Assembly (NCBI GenBank): GCA_963702765.1
Contig: CAVPEB010000040.1
Coordinates: forward strand, 12,088 to 76,087
Origin: DATMNR01 sp963702765
GTDB lineage: Bacteria; Chloroflexota; Ktedonobacteria; Ktedonobacterales; Ktedonobacteraceae
Direction: 5' to 3'
DNA: 64,000 bases
The first letter of the stretch is position 1. Every line of letters starts with the position of its first letter. Below are positions 9,996 to 19,407 of this stretch, piece by piece. The notes below the pieces were generated by a model, which worked only from the letters and a program-made list of their open reading frames with translations, did no database searches and was not told where the DNA came from. A program made the position numbers and the translations under genes.

Positions 9996-10038
9996 AGCGG
10001 ACTGAATAGTGCCAATGTGCATTATTTAGTCCGCTTTT
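9996..10038 (+). terminator. Rho-independent terminator
   Basis: Stem AGCGGACTGAATA / TATTTAGTCCGCT (13 bp with one G-T pair), 14-nt loop, then TTTT. It ends whatever is transcribed through 9686-9978. Confidence 0.75.
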
Positions 10039-10200
10039 GGATGTGTATAGGTAACACCTATTGTATAAATTCACTAGTGCTGTTCAGGAAAGAGGCTCCG
10101 TATGAGGTCAGCCGACAAAGAAGCTCTACATGAGGGCGTTACCGTAACAATCTCCTCTATCATTCACAATGAATATCCTATTGTAAGCCATTGTAAATTT

Positions 10201-10229
10201 TTTACAGCAATTTTAAAACAACGTATAAT
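10201..10229 (+). promoter_or_regulatory. Sigma-70-type promoter of the DUF5995 gene
   Basis: TTTACA, 17-bp spacer, TATAAT. The start of transcription would be near 10236, leaving a leader of about 155 nt before the TTG start at 10391. Confidence 0.7.
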
Positions 10230-10390
10230 ATAAGCATGCTTTATTGCGAATAGCCTCTCCTGATGAATCCAATGCAGCCAGGTAATCTTACTTCAGCAAG
10301 TAAGCGCTTAACCATTGCTTTGAAATGATCTCTCAGAGCCAGCCGCAGGTCACAAAACACTCTTGTAGTTAGCGAAAGGGGAAATGTACA

Positions 10391-11131
10391 TTGATAAACC
10401 AGGATCCACAAAACTGTCAAAAAATCCTCGCATTGCTTGCAAATCGAACTACTCTTGCTAACATCCAGGAAGTCATACAAATTATGCAAAATCTTGACGC
10501 CATATTGCCTTCCAGCGATGGGTTGAAGTGGTTCAACCAGCTTTATTTACGTGTCACACAGGCAGTGTACGCGAAACAGCCTCCTGGCGGTTGGGATGAC
10601 CAGGCATGGCTTACCAAACTGGACATCAACTTCGGCAGGCTCTACTTCGACGCCCTTGCCAATTCATGTCTCGATCAAACAAAGGTGCCGCGTGCCTGGA
10701 TGGCCCTGTTTGAATCTCGTGACAACCAGAACATTGAGCGTGTACAATTCGCCCTGGCTGGAATAAACGCCCACATCAACCACGACTTGCCCCTTGCATT
10801 GGTGCAAACATGCAAAGACATGCAGACATCCCCACAACGTGACACTCGTGAATATAGCGACTTTGAGAACGTGAATAGTCTGCTTAGCGGAGTAATGCCC
10901 ACGACCCTCAACGTGCTTGCAACAGGCATTCTTGGAGAGCTTGCGCAAGACACGGGCACTATTGGCCGCTTGCTCGCAATGTGGAGCGTGGAAACAGCTC
11001 GCGATACAGCCTGGACAAACGCGGAACTCCTCTGGGAGCTTCAAAATCTTCCCACATTAGTTGACAACTTAATGATGGTCATTGATCGCCTGTCAGGTCT
11101 TGCAGGGCGCGGCTTACTTACCACTGTGTAA
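10391..11131 (+). CDS. DUF5995 family protein
   Basis: A 246-residue soluble protein. Family features seen: DGLKWFNQLYLRVTQAVY near the N-terminus, LDINFGRLYFDAL, VPRAWMALFE, IERVQFALAGINAHINHDLP, and a C-terminal ETARDTAWTNAELLW. The start is a TTG, chosen because AAAGGGGA sits 8 nt upstream and the nearby ATG (10384) is out of frame. The conserved NAHINHDLP block with paired His and Asp suggests a metal or catalytic site, but the family's reaction is not known to me. No signal peptide or membrane segment. It has its own promoter at 10201. Confidence 0.75.
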   Translation: MINQDPQNCQKILALLANRTTLANIQEVIQIMQNLDAILPSSDGLKWFNQLYLRVTQAVYAKQPPGGWDDQAWLTKLDINFGRLYFDALANSCLDQTKVPRAWMALFESRDNQNIERVQFALAGINAHINHDLPLALVQTCKDMQTSPQRDTREYSDFENVNSLLSGVMPTTLNVLATGILGELAQDTGTIGRLLAMWSVETARDTAWTNAELLWELQNLPTLVDNLMMVIDRLSGLAGRGLLTTV

Positions 11132-11619
11132 GAGGCGTGAATGTGAAAATTTTCAAAAAGCTGATGGCCTGACCAATCTCACCGTCGTGGAGCCGCCCCA
11201 ACTTTTCGTGCAAAGCTATTGCCAGTACGATGCATATTCAGGCGCACCCGACCAACATCTCGATGCCAGCGTCCAGTCGCGCACAAGCTCCGTGTATGAT
11301 ATCTTCATATATTGACCGAGACACCATAAAGCATTGTTATCGCCCACATCATGACTCACCTTTTGACGCTTAAGCACTGACTTCAACATATTCCTCCATC
11401 AGTCTAGGGGAGACAAATCGGTCTCCAGTCTCATCCTAAGCCGCCCCTCTTGTCATCCTGAGCCGCAGCGAAGGATCTCGTGGCTCATCGTGAACCTTCC
11501 CAATACAACTCCCGGTTTAAGGAGAAAGAGTATGGTAAGAACATCATAGGCGAATATAATCACAATAGCGTCCTTACAGCACCTTGATGGCTGCAAGGAC
11601 GCCTGACTCCTGGTGATCT
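11132..11619. other. Intergenic, 488 bp, one dispersed repeat
   Basis: Contains the TCATCCTGAGC-type repeat at 11453-11478 and a partial relative near 11431. It lies between convergent genes; no terminator with a T-run was recognised. Confidence 0.5.
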
Positions 11620-13299
11620 CTAGCCGGTCACAGTCAACTCTACATATTTTGTAACAACCGCACCAGCCATGATGGTTGCTTTCTGACTTGTTGACGACAG
11701 GGAGCGCCTGGTGGTTATCAGAAATCCGGCGCTGGTTCGTCCCGCAGGGATAGTGACCGAAGGCGGTACGCTTGCTACAGTTGACTCACTACCAGGCAAA
11801 GGGAAATGTGTGCCTGGCTCTACTGCTGCAAGACCCACTAAGGTATCTGTTGGTACTGCTTGCACCAGAGTTACAGTCCCATGGCTTACACTCCCTCCTT
11901 GGATCGTGGAAGGTAAGACGGAGAGACTGTTCAGGATGCCCGCAATAACCTTTGGCTCTACAGTCAAAGTCGCAAACGCTGAAGTTCCAGAATAACTGGC
12001 CCAGATCTCGGCATGAGCAGTTGTAAAAGGTATCTGAATTTGGGGGGTCGATACGATAACGAACCATGCTGGGTGATTCTGAGGGATGGTCAGTTGAGCT
12101 GGAACGGTTGCAAAACCTGGGGCGCTACTTATCAGGTCCACCATAACCGGGCCAGATAAGGAAGGGTGATCCAGGGTAACAATCGCAATGGAGCTATCCC
12201 CGCTAACAACCGTATCAGGGGATAGAGCGACTTTGGAAATGGCCGGTGGAACCACTTCAACAGAGGTAGGAAGGGATTTGCCTGCATAGCTAGCATGGAT
12301 GTTCACAAATTTGGGTGCAAAGGGAAGAGGGATCGCCGTTGTTTGCACGAGGACACTTGTGACCGTGGAACCAATGGGAACAGTGACTGTGGAAGGGACA
12401 GTAACCAATGCGGAGTCATCACTGGCTAACTGAATGATCACCTCAGCTTTTGCGGGCTTATCGATTGATATGAGTGTCGTTGAGCTATAGCCACAGGTTA
12501 TCTTGTTTGGAGAATAGAATGTGGCAAGATCTGGTAAAGGAAAAAGGTTGTCGCTTACAGGATTGAAGGTTGTTCCTACTGGAAAATGCGCGTTTAGGGA
12601 GGTGATAAAGGGAGTCCAGCCATCGGCGTTTCCGGTTAGGTTTGTATACGTTTTCGCAAGCGTATTACCGGCCTTTGTTATGATGTCATGCAAAGAGAAT
12701 CCCAGTTGTGATTGCAGATAGTAGATGAAAAGAATACCGCAACCAAAGCTCACGAAGTTTCTATCGGTGTCTTCAATATGATCGACCCAGTCGGCCCTTG
12801 GTGAGTTGAGCCACTGGTCAATTCTTACACCATAGCCGCCATTGACGGTAGCGGTATAATACCCTTCAGGGTGCAAAGTAGCTTCGCAAACAGTTGAGAG
12901 TGCCTCCCCCATGCTATTGTTCGCAATCCAGGTAGTGACCCCAGTTTTCTGATTCCGGTAGTCCATCAATATTTCGGCCATCTCGGCAACAAAGACGGCC
13001 CTCGTTGCAGCATCTCCGTCGGAATAACCGGTAAATGGAACAATATTGATCTTATTGTCGCCCTGATATCCAAAGTTATCTCCCAGGCCAGCAATCGTGT
13101 CAATCACTATCGTGACACAATTCGATGGACCAAATCCTCCGGAAACGCCAAACATGTTCTCCAAAACCACAAGATCATTTTCACAGGTTTCGGCAAGGGC
13201 ATTGGCATGTGCAATCGCAGCTGCTTTATCGGCTGCATTAAGACCATCAGCATAGTTGTAACTGAAGTTTGTCGTTTGTGTAACGTTTGTCATATTCAT
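11620..13299 (-). CDS. Protein with peptidase-like N-terminal domain and Ig-like repeats
   Basis: About 559 residues from ATG 13299 (an ATG at 13293 has better spacing to AAAAGGA; a TTG at 13317 is also in frame). Residues 1-260 form one domain with NFGYQGDNKINIVPFTGYSD, MDYRNQKTGVTTW, NSMGEALS, RADWVDHIEDTDRNFVSFG and GILFIYYLQSQLG; the layout recalls a zinc-peptidase fold, but the position expected for HExxH reads GEALS, so catalysis is doubtful. Residues about 265-559 are three tandem beta domains with the repeated pattern of VSGDSS, GTVTL and VTIPAGRTSAGF. No signal peptide is visible. Function unknown; binding or scaffold roles are plausible. Confidence 0.6.
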   Translation of the reverse strand: MNMTNVTQTTNFSYNYADGLNAADKAAAIAHANALAETCENDLVVLENMFGVSGGFGPSNCVTIVIDTIAGLGDNFGYQGDNKINIVPFTGYSDGDAATRAVFVAEMAEILMDYRNQKTGVTTWIANNSMGEALSTVCEATLHPEGYYTATVNGGYGVRIDQWLNSPRADWVDHIEDTDRNFVSFGCGILFIYYLQSQLGFSLHDIITKAGNTLAKTYTNLTGNADGWTPFITSLNAHFPVGTTFNPVSDNLFPLPDLATFYSPNKITCGYSSTTLISIDKPAKAEVIIQLASDDSALVTVPSTVTVPIGSTVTSVLVQTTAIPLPFAPKFVNIHASYAGKSLPTSVEVVPPAISKVALSPDTVVSGDSSIAIVTLDHPSLSGPVMVDLISSAPGFATVPAQLTIPQNHPAWFVIVSTPQIQIPFTTAHAEIWASYSGTSAFATLTVEPKVIAGILNSLSVLPSTIQGGSVSHGTVTLVQAVPTDTLVGLAAVEPGTHFPLPGSESTVASVPPSVTIPAGRTSAGFLITTRRSLSSTSQKATIMAGAVVTKYVELTVTG

Positions 13300-13685
13300 T
13301 GTTCCTTTTCTTCTCAAGGCTATGAGCAGGTGATGCAGGAATATTGAAAGTCTTTCCTTTGCTCAGTTCACCTGCAAGCCAGGATGATCTGAAGCGAGAG
13401 TAAAGAGATGCTCTGCATCTTTCTTACAGGCAAGTGTACTCATTTTCACGCACCATAACTTGCGTAAGATTACCCATATTTGTCGTCGAGTGAAGTCATA
13501 TTTGGGAGTGTAGTAGAATAATATGGAGTAGCTCGGACTTGATCAAGAAAACGGGACCCCTTTGCCTCTTGAGTTGCACCAGTGACAACCCAAAAAGGAC
13601 AATTCACCCCACCCACCTTCTCCTCAGAGATCAAAGGGTCTGGCAGTCGTTTGTTGACGGAAACGAAACACCTTGAAGCTGGCTT
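13300..13685. other. Intergenic, 386 bp, no recognised feature
   Basis: Lies between two minus-strand genes and should hold the promoter of the Ig-repeat gene. No repeat or RNA seen. Confidence 0.4.
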
Positions 13686-14084
13686 CTACCGTCCCCAGCT
13701 GCCCAGGAGGCCACCAATGCAGCCAGCTGCCATAATCAGGACCAGTGTGACCAGTGCCATCAGAACAGGACTCCCAAAGCCCATAGTTAAGATGCAGATG
13801 ACAATGCCAACGAACAGGCCAATGAGTATGCCATGCAGAAGAGGCTCTATTTCTACTGTGCGTGCAGCCCAAAAGGCACCACCAAATGTCAACAAGAAAA
13901 GCAGAATATATGTGCTCCAGGCAGAAACCTGCACGGCAATCTGGGCTTGATCCGATTGACTCCATACATGATTGGCGAGTACAGGTAAAACCAGATTGAG
14001 GATGATGACGAGGATAACAACCAGAACGCCAATCAGCAAGACTCGACCCCACTGCATCTGCGAGAATTGGATTTTCAAATTCAT
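13686..14084 (-). CDS. Four-helix integral membrane protein
   Basis: A 132-residue protein with four hydrophobic segments: about 14-36 (VLLIGVLVVILVIILNLVLP), 55-75 (WSTYILLFLLTFGGAFWAAR), 82-102 (HGILIGLFVGIVICILTMGF) and 107-128 (LMALVTLVLIMAAGCIGGLL). The ATG has a consensus AGGAGGTG ribosome-binding site. Topology resembles small TM proteins of the TIGR04086/YrzE kind, but no family motif is certain. Function unknown. Confidence 0.6.
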   Translation of the reverse strand: MNLKIQFSQMQWGRVLLIGVLVVILVIILNLVLPVLANHVWSQSDQAQIAVQVSAWSTYILLFLLTFGGAFWAARTVEIEPLLHGILIGLFVGIVICILTMGFGSPVLMALVTLVLIMAAGCIGGLLGSWGR

Positions 14085-14280
14085 ATATCACACCTCCTGT
14101 TTGATCTAGTTGCTATACATAGGATGTTTCGCCCTACTTGCAAGGATACCCACAACCTCAGTGTTTTGTAGAGAAGGAGTAATGGCAATAGCAGAAAACA
14201 CGCGGGTTGGTCGCTATTTCTCAAAATTATATCACCTGGGTCCATGGTTGAGTATCAAAGATGAGGTAAAAGGTACCCAT

Positions 14281-14442
14281 TTATGCTGATTCACAAACTA
14301 ACCTGGACACCGTCGTACTTTGACCGTCTTCATTTGGATGTTCGAGTATGATGCGGGCATCAACCATGGTGAAACGCCAATTAATGGTGGCTTGAGCGAG
14401 GGTGTAAGGCAGTTCCAGGGGAGGACAGCTGAGAAATTCAAT
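14281..14442 (-). pseudogene. IS630-type transposase C-terminal remnant
   Basis: A 53-codon frame without a start. TLAQATINWRFTMVDARIIL matches the C-terminal pattern (TINWQFT..DARIKL) of IS630-family transposases; the conserved DDE region is gone. It sits just left of the ISL3 element, so the locus has taken several insertions. Confidence 0.45.
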
Positions 14443-14583
14443 CTACACCGCTGAAGGAAAGGGGAGTCTTAGAACTGATTACCTGAATACAGCAGCAAGC
14501 TTTGTTAAAATGTCTGAAACTGCACTGCTATTGATAACGAGAATATCCATCCTTATAAATGATGTAAATCACGGCTGTCAAGT

Positions 14584-16394
14584 GGTTCATGCGCACTTTT
14601 GCTGATTCTGGTGTACAAGATGGTCTTTTCCTCCCTGTGCGGGAAGCAGACACGTTCCTGATTGTGTTACAAGTAAGAGGAGTAGTTGATGATGGAAGGA
14701 GTTCCCCTTATGAGAAACGTGTTATTGCTTCCCGATGCAAGCGTCCTTGCGCTTCTTGATATTACCGTAGATGCTTCTGCGAAAACCATTACCGCTGTTG
14801 CCAGTACGATTTCCCCAGAAGTCCGTTGCCCAGTCTGTCAACACCCATCCAGCAAAGTGCAGTCGCGCTATGTGCGCACGCTCGCTGACCTGCCCTGCTC
14901 AGGTCAACCGGTTCGCTGGCTGGTCCAAGTCCGTCGCTTCTGGTGTCTGAATGCAGGATGTCCACGCAAGATTTTTAGCGAACGGCTGCCCACCTGTGCC
15001 CCTGCCTACGCTCGTCGGACCACACGGCAAGCAGAGAGTCTGCATGAACTGGCACTGACTGCTGGTGGCAAAGGCGGCGCCTACCTGGCACAGCGACAGG
15101 GGATGCCGGCCAGTCGTGACACACTGTTGCGCCTCACGCGCCGCAGCAAGCGAGCTATCGCTCCCAACCCTCACGTCTTAGGCGTGGATGATTTTGCTTG
15201 GAAAAAGGGACATCGCTACGGCACCATCCTGGTGGATTTACAAAAGCATCAAGTCGTTGACCTGCTGCCCGATCGCGAGGCGGAAACGCTCATCAGCTGG
15301 CTCAAAGAGCATCCTGAAGTCAAGATCATCACGCGTGATCGTTCTGGGACGTATGCTGATGCCGCCAGGCGAGGCGCCCCGCAAGCCACCCAGGTCAGCG
15401 ACCGCTTTCATTTACTGGTGAACCTGCATACTGCTTTGATCCGCCTGTTTGACCGCAAACATGATGTACTCAAGCTGATCGCAGGAGAGCAACACGGTAT
15501 GCAAGAGCCTCGTGTGACGGTTCCTGAAGTTCCAGCCAGCACAACATCGGCGGAACCCACCCCGCTTCCTCTCAAAGAGGTGCAACGACAAGCCCGACGA
15601 ACCAGACGCCAAACGCGCTATGAAGAAGTGCTCAAGCTGCACGAGCAGGGCGCGAGCCAGCGAGCAATTGCCGGTCTGCTGGGATTACACCGTGATACGG
15701 TTCGACGCTATCTGGCCGCTCCGGCCTTTCCAGAAATCGTTCGTCCCAAGCGGACCAGTAAACTGGACCCCTACAAGGACTATCTGCATCAGCGCTGGGA
15801 AGCAGGGCAACAGAACATCACGCACCTGGTGAAGTGATCCGTACTCAGGGCTACCAGGGGAGGGCGACAATCGTAATGAATATCTCATACCGTACCGCCA
15901 GCACCCCGAGTGACTGCAGAGGTACCCACAGCAGAAGCAATAGTGAGCTCTAAGCGGTGGCTCTCTGCCTCTTTCTGCTCGTGAAGCCGCCTGGCTCTTC
16001 GTCTGCGATCCGCGCAAGCTCACCCTGCGGCAGGTTCACCAATTCGAATCGTTAGGCATACAAGACCGAAGGCTTGGCCAGCGCCAATCAGCTCACGCAA
16101 GATTTTCGAACGATGGTTGTCAATCGGCAAGTAAACGTACTGCACCGGTGGCTGCAGGAAGCACAGGAGAGTGGCATCGCGGAATTGAGGAGCTTTGCGG
16201 CAGGCATCTTTCGTGACTACGATGCCGTGCGGGCTGCCCTGACGACGGAGTACAGCAATGGGCAGACCGAGGGCCGGGTGAATCGACTCAAACTCATCAA
16301 GCGGCAAGCCTATGGCCGAGCGCAGTTTGATCTGCTTCGTCTGCGTGTCCTGCATCGGTCTGGACCACCGCATCAGCAAAAGTGCGCATGAACC
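14584..16394 (+). mobile_element. ISL3-family insertion sequence, decayed
   Basis: The 1.8-kb element is bounded by perfect 23-bp inverted repeats at 14584-14606 (GGTTCATGCGCAC...) and 16372-16394. The transposase stop lies inside the right repeat, as is common in compact IS elements. No 8-bp target duplication is visible (TGTCAAGT outside left, AGTTCTTT outside right), so the flanks have changed or the insertion is old. The transposase inside is frameshifted. Confidence 0.85.
14710..16391 (+). pseudogene. ISL3 family transposase, multiply frameshifted
   Basis: ATG 14710 is preferred (GGAAGGAG upstream) over 14686. The N-terminal zinc-finger part (VRCPVCQHPSSKV, CLNAGCPRKIF) and the DDE catalytic region (VLGVDDFAWKKGHRYGTILV, IITRDRSGTYADAA, QVSDRFHLLVN) are intact, with an HTH inserted before GLLGLHRDTVRRYL. 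The frame stops at 15837 after HLVK. A one-base loss there hides GYQG; the third frame at about 15950-16060 reads LSAREAAWLFVCDPRKLTLR, and the last frame (16074-16391) reads ASANQLTQDFRTMV to SNGQTEGRVNRLKLIKRQ. At least three indels, all after the second catalytic Asp, remove the last catalytic residue from the main frame. Confidence 0.85.
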
Positions 16395-16566
16395 AGTTCT
16401 TTCCTGTATTTTACAACGTTTTTTTACGGACGAATCAACGTAATCCCCTTTATGGCATTATTTAAACAAAATACACCGACTGCTAGCAACAGCAGCGTTG
16501 GTACTCCTCCAAGTTGAGCCGCAATAAGTGAAATCTAAGGTATCTGCTTTTTGCGGTCTAAGCTAT

Positions 16567-16797
16567 CTACAAGATACTTAAATTTGAGTTCGTCAAGGTG
16601 GTAGTCCTCTGGCCGTTTGTAGAGGAATTTTGCAAGGTACTCCATATGAAACCAAGCGGGATAGAAGGAACGAGGTATAGCGGGTTCTTGAATTCATATG
16701 CGATGATCATAGATATGACTGTTAAGATGGTTACGATGATTAATCCTGCCCACTGCATTGCTCGTGTTGGTGATGTTGATGGCGGTTTTTTCGACAT
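16567..16797 (-). CDS. Small two-helix membrane protein
   Basis: A 76-residue protein from ATG 16797 (GAGGAG 7 nt upstream; an in-frame start at 16812 is weaker). Hydrophobic segments at about 15-37 (WAGLIIVTILTVISMIIAYE) and 42-58 (NPLYLVPSIPLGFIW), with a polar Thr/Asn/Ser-rich tail. It begins 27 nt after the end of the DGQHR-type gene on the same strand, so the two are probably co-transcribed. No family recognised. Small 2TM proteins beside DNA-modification or nucleic-acid-binding genes are sometimes membrane effectors, but nothing in the sequence proves that. Confidence 0.55.
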   Translation of the reverse strand: MSKKPPSTSPTRAMQWAGLIIVTILTVISMIIAYEFKNPLYLVPSIPLGFIWSTLQNSSTNGQRTTTLTNSNLSIL

Positions 16798-16824
16798 AGA
16801 GTCTCCTCGCAATTGAACATTGAT

Positions 16825-17991
16825 TTAGGGGAAGAGCGGCTTTGGAAGTATGGCGTTTTTGTCCTTCTTTGCTTTGCAGTAATCTGTTTCCAATGACTGA
16901 ACTTCAATGTCACTTAATGGTAAATTAATCAGGTATGCAACAAGAAGGGAAGAGAGTGTGATAGTAGCTCTTGTCCCATTTATCCGTCCATCCACCACGG
17001 CGATATTTTGCCAGTGAGGCTGATCAGATTCCCATCTAACCTCATTTAATCGCTTAATGACCTCTACCAGTGGAAGTTCTTTCCGCGTCCGTAGAGCAAG
17101 GGCTAATACAGCGATTACTATAAGTTGTCCAGTGGGTTTTAAGCAAAGGTACTTTGCACGAAGCTCAGGTACACGTTCAGGAGCGTTAACTGCCTCGCGA
17201 AAATGGGTAAACTGCTTTAACAGAAGGGACCAAATGCCAACAATCTCATTGTAACGTTGATCTTTATCAGTGATTTGTTCCTCTAGCGCTTGGTCAAGCA
17301 TTTTCGTAAATCGTAGAGAACGCTAAGTGTGCTGAATTTCTCTAATCGGTTGGTGAGAGTATTAGACTTCCAATTAATCAGGTCTTTCTTGATAATTTCT
17401 GGATGGTCCTTGTCCTCTCCTATCATCCATTGTACATATGTGGCATATCTATCGTTTGTGGTTGTTCGGATTGCTTTTCCTCGATCTATGGCACGAGCAG
17501 ATTTATGCATATCTAGAAGCATCTTGTGGCATTCTGCGAATGAAGGAGAGGGAAGGAGAAGAACTGGAACCATATTATTTGCAAGAGCATAACGTTTCTG
17601 TCCTGACAGCATCGAGAGCGCTTGTAACATCCCAAGCATGCGGTGGTAGCCATCAATGGGAAACCATACTTCTCGTCCGGTCCCTACTAAGTCAAGCCAG
17701 CCCCAGATACCAGGACCTTCTTCTTCATACTGCCCTATTGTGAGCTGATGAAAATGGTGGAAGGTTATAAACGGCAAATGTCAAACCACCCATCCACCAG
17801 GACTCACCATGAGTGACACGTTGAACGATCAATCTGGCAATCTCATCAACTACTTTTTTTTCTTTTTGTAATGGGGGAAATAAATCCTTTTTAAGCGGAA
17901 GGGAGAGGTCTATTGCTCTTTTAAGAAAAGCAACAGTTACCGTCCCAGAATATACCTCCCGCCCCCCTGAAATTATTTGTTGTACTAGCAT
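16825..17991 (-). pseudogene. DGQHR-domain (DndB-like) protein, two frameshifts
   Basis: Three frames join to about 388 residues, the usual length of DGQHR/DndB proteins. Piece 1 (17991 to about 17760) begins MLVQQIISGGREVYSG and reaches WWMGGLTFAVYNL. An extra base at about 17760 shifts to HHFHQLTIGQYEEEG, then VWFPIDGYHRMLGM (a Gln-to-Tyr variant of DGQHR), VPVLLLP and DMHKSARAIDRG, ending in LSVLYDLRK. Loss of one A in the A-run at 17301-17304 hides the last piece (MLDQALEEQITDKD to PKPLFP). DndB regulates or limits DNA phosphorothioation in Dnd systems, and DGQHR proteins also occur in other defence loci. No dndACDE is present here. The homopolymer position of one indel leaves sequencing error possible. 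A strong promoter and operator lie upstream (18021-18079). Confidence 0.7.
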
Positions 17992-18020
17992 TGCTCTCTA
18001 CTCCATCATATTTTGTACAA

Positions 18021-18046
18021 AAGTAATGTTTGGGCAAACATTACTT
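18021..18046 (-). promoter_or_regulatory. 26-bp perfect operator palindrome
   Basis: AAGTAATGTTTG, two bases, then its exact reverse complement CAAACATTACTT. It begins 4 nt downstream of the -10 box of the promoter at 18051-18079, so a bound dimer would cover the transcription start of the DGQHR gene. The binding protein is not identified. Confidence 0.75.
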
Positions 18047-18050
18047 ATAA

Positions 18051-18079
18051 AATATAGCATTGTTATCTTTTTTTGTCAA
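18051..18079 (-). promoter_or_regulatory. Near-consensus sigma-70-type promoter
   Basis: On the minus strand TTGACA, exactly 17 bp, TATATT. Start of transcription falls near 18044, inside the operator palindrome; the leader to ATG 17991 is about 54 nt. Confidence 0.75.
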
Positions 18080-18222
18080 CTGTTCAAATCGTATTAACAT
18101 TTCTTACATGCTCATCAAACATATCTTTACAATATTGCACGAGCGCTCATATTCGTTGCATAATTGAATTGCCGTTTAAGGCAATCCCAGTTTTTATCTT
18201 TTCAATTGATTGGAAGTGTTTC

Positions 18223-19407
18223 ATGACCGTTACATCCGTAGAACTCGACCTTAACCGCCAACAAGAAGCCAAAGAATACGCGCGCATCCGTCGCCGTCTC
18301 TCCTATGTAACCATGGCCATAGGCGTCGTAGGCATCATCATTTTGCTCTTCACAAACCTTGGAATCTGGCTCGCAAACCAGTTACAGGCACTCAGTTGGC
18401 AACCAGTCGCTGGTTGGTTCCCTCTCCAGATACTGGCATACTTCCTGATCTTGATGCTTGCATACGAAATTATCACCGCGCCAATTGCCTACTACAGCGG
18501 ATTTGTCCTTCCCCATCGCTATGGCCTCTCAACTATGTCGATGAAAAGCTGGCTGGCCGACCTCTTCAAAGGCTTGGCGCTCAGCCTGGTACTCGAAATC
18601 CTGGTTATCGAATTTGTATACCTCCTGCTCGCTGTACAACCACAAACATGGTGGCTCTGGGTAGCATTGGCAATGCTCTTCTTCTCAGTAGTGATGGCCA
18701 ACCTCGCGCCAGTGCTCATCTTCCCCATTTTCTACAAATTTACACCGCTACCTGAAGGCGATCTGACAAAGCGCCTGCTCGCGCTTGCCCAACGTGCCAA
18801 TACCCGCGTTCGCGGCGTTTTCACTATGCAAATGAGCAATAAAACAACCGCCGCCAATGCTGCCCTCATGGGATTGGGCAATACACGACGCATCGTCATC
18901 GGCGATACCATGCTCGACCGCTACACACCCGATGAAATCGAAGTAGTGCTGGCCCATGAACTGGGACATCACGTCCACCACGACCTCTGGAAGTTGATTA
19001 TCAGCCAGTCCATCCTGACCCTCGGAGGCCTGTATCTTGTGAACGTAGTGCTACACTGGGCCGTTGATACCCAACACATCTACACCAGCCTTGCCGATCC
19101 CGCAACCCTCCCCTTACTATTGGCACTCATGGGAGCCTTTGGCCTGATCGTCATGCCAATCGGCAACGGCCTGAGCCGGGCCATTGAATACCAGGCCGAT
19201 GAATACGCACTGCAATCCACGAAGATGGTCGAACCCTTCAAAAGCGCGATGACCCGTCTGGCAAATCAAAACCTCTCTGATGTCGAGCCATCGCCCATCA
19301 TCGAATTTCTCTTCCACGACCATCCATCAGTCAATAAACGCCTGAAGCATGCAGACAACTTCGCGGCAAACTTCGCAAATCCTGCCGGGACCAATAGTGT
19401 GCAATAA
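18223..19407 (+). CDS. M48 family (Ste24/CAAX-prenyl-protease-type) membrane metalloprotease
   Basis: A 394-residue protein from ATG 18223. An in-frame ATG at 18073 would add 50 residues coded by promoter-region DNA and is unlikely. Membrane segments lie at about 30-50 (MAIGVVGIIILLFTNLGIWL), 68-90, 118-140 and 143-170. Zinc site: HELGHHVHHD (HExxH) and, about 75 residues on, EYQADEYAL, the third-ligand Glu motif of M48. The long N-terminal membrane region and IGDTMLDRYTPDEIEVVLAH are typical of the Ste24 branch. It would cleave membrane-associated substrates; bacterial substrates are not predictable. Confidence 0.85.
   Translation: MTVTSVELDLNRQQEAKEYARIRRRLSYVTMAIGVVGIIILLFTNLGIWLANQLQALSWQPVAGWFPLQILAYFLILMLAYEIITAPIAYYSGFVLPHRYGLSTMSMKSWLADLFKGLALSLVLEILVIEFVYLLLAVQPQTWWLWVALAMLFFSVVMANLAPVLIFPIFYKFTPLPEGDLTKRLLALAQRANTRVRGVFTMQMSNKTTAANAALMGLGNTRRIVIGDTMLDRYTPDEIEVVLAHELGHHVHHDLWKLIISQSILTLGGLYLVNVVLHWAVDTQHIYTSLADPATLPLLLALMGAFGLIVMPIGNGLSRAIEYQADEYALQSTKMVEPFKSAMTRLANQNLSDVEPSPIIEFLFHDHPSVNKRLKHADNFAANFANPAGTNSVQ

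Noticed and set aside
16020..16060. tRNA-like TTCGAATC motif
   Set aside because: No acceptor or anticodon stem can be folded around it; it lies inside the frameshifted transposase.
16825..17991. Complete Dnd phosphorothioation system
   Set aside because: Only the DndB-like DGQHR gene is present; no dndA, C, D or E genes on either side.
18073..18222. 50-codon N-terminal extension of the M48 protease
   Set aside because: It overlaps the promoter of the divergent DGQHR gene, is Cys/Ser-rich unlike the rest, and a better start exists at 18223.
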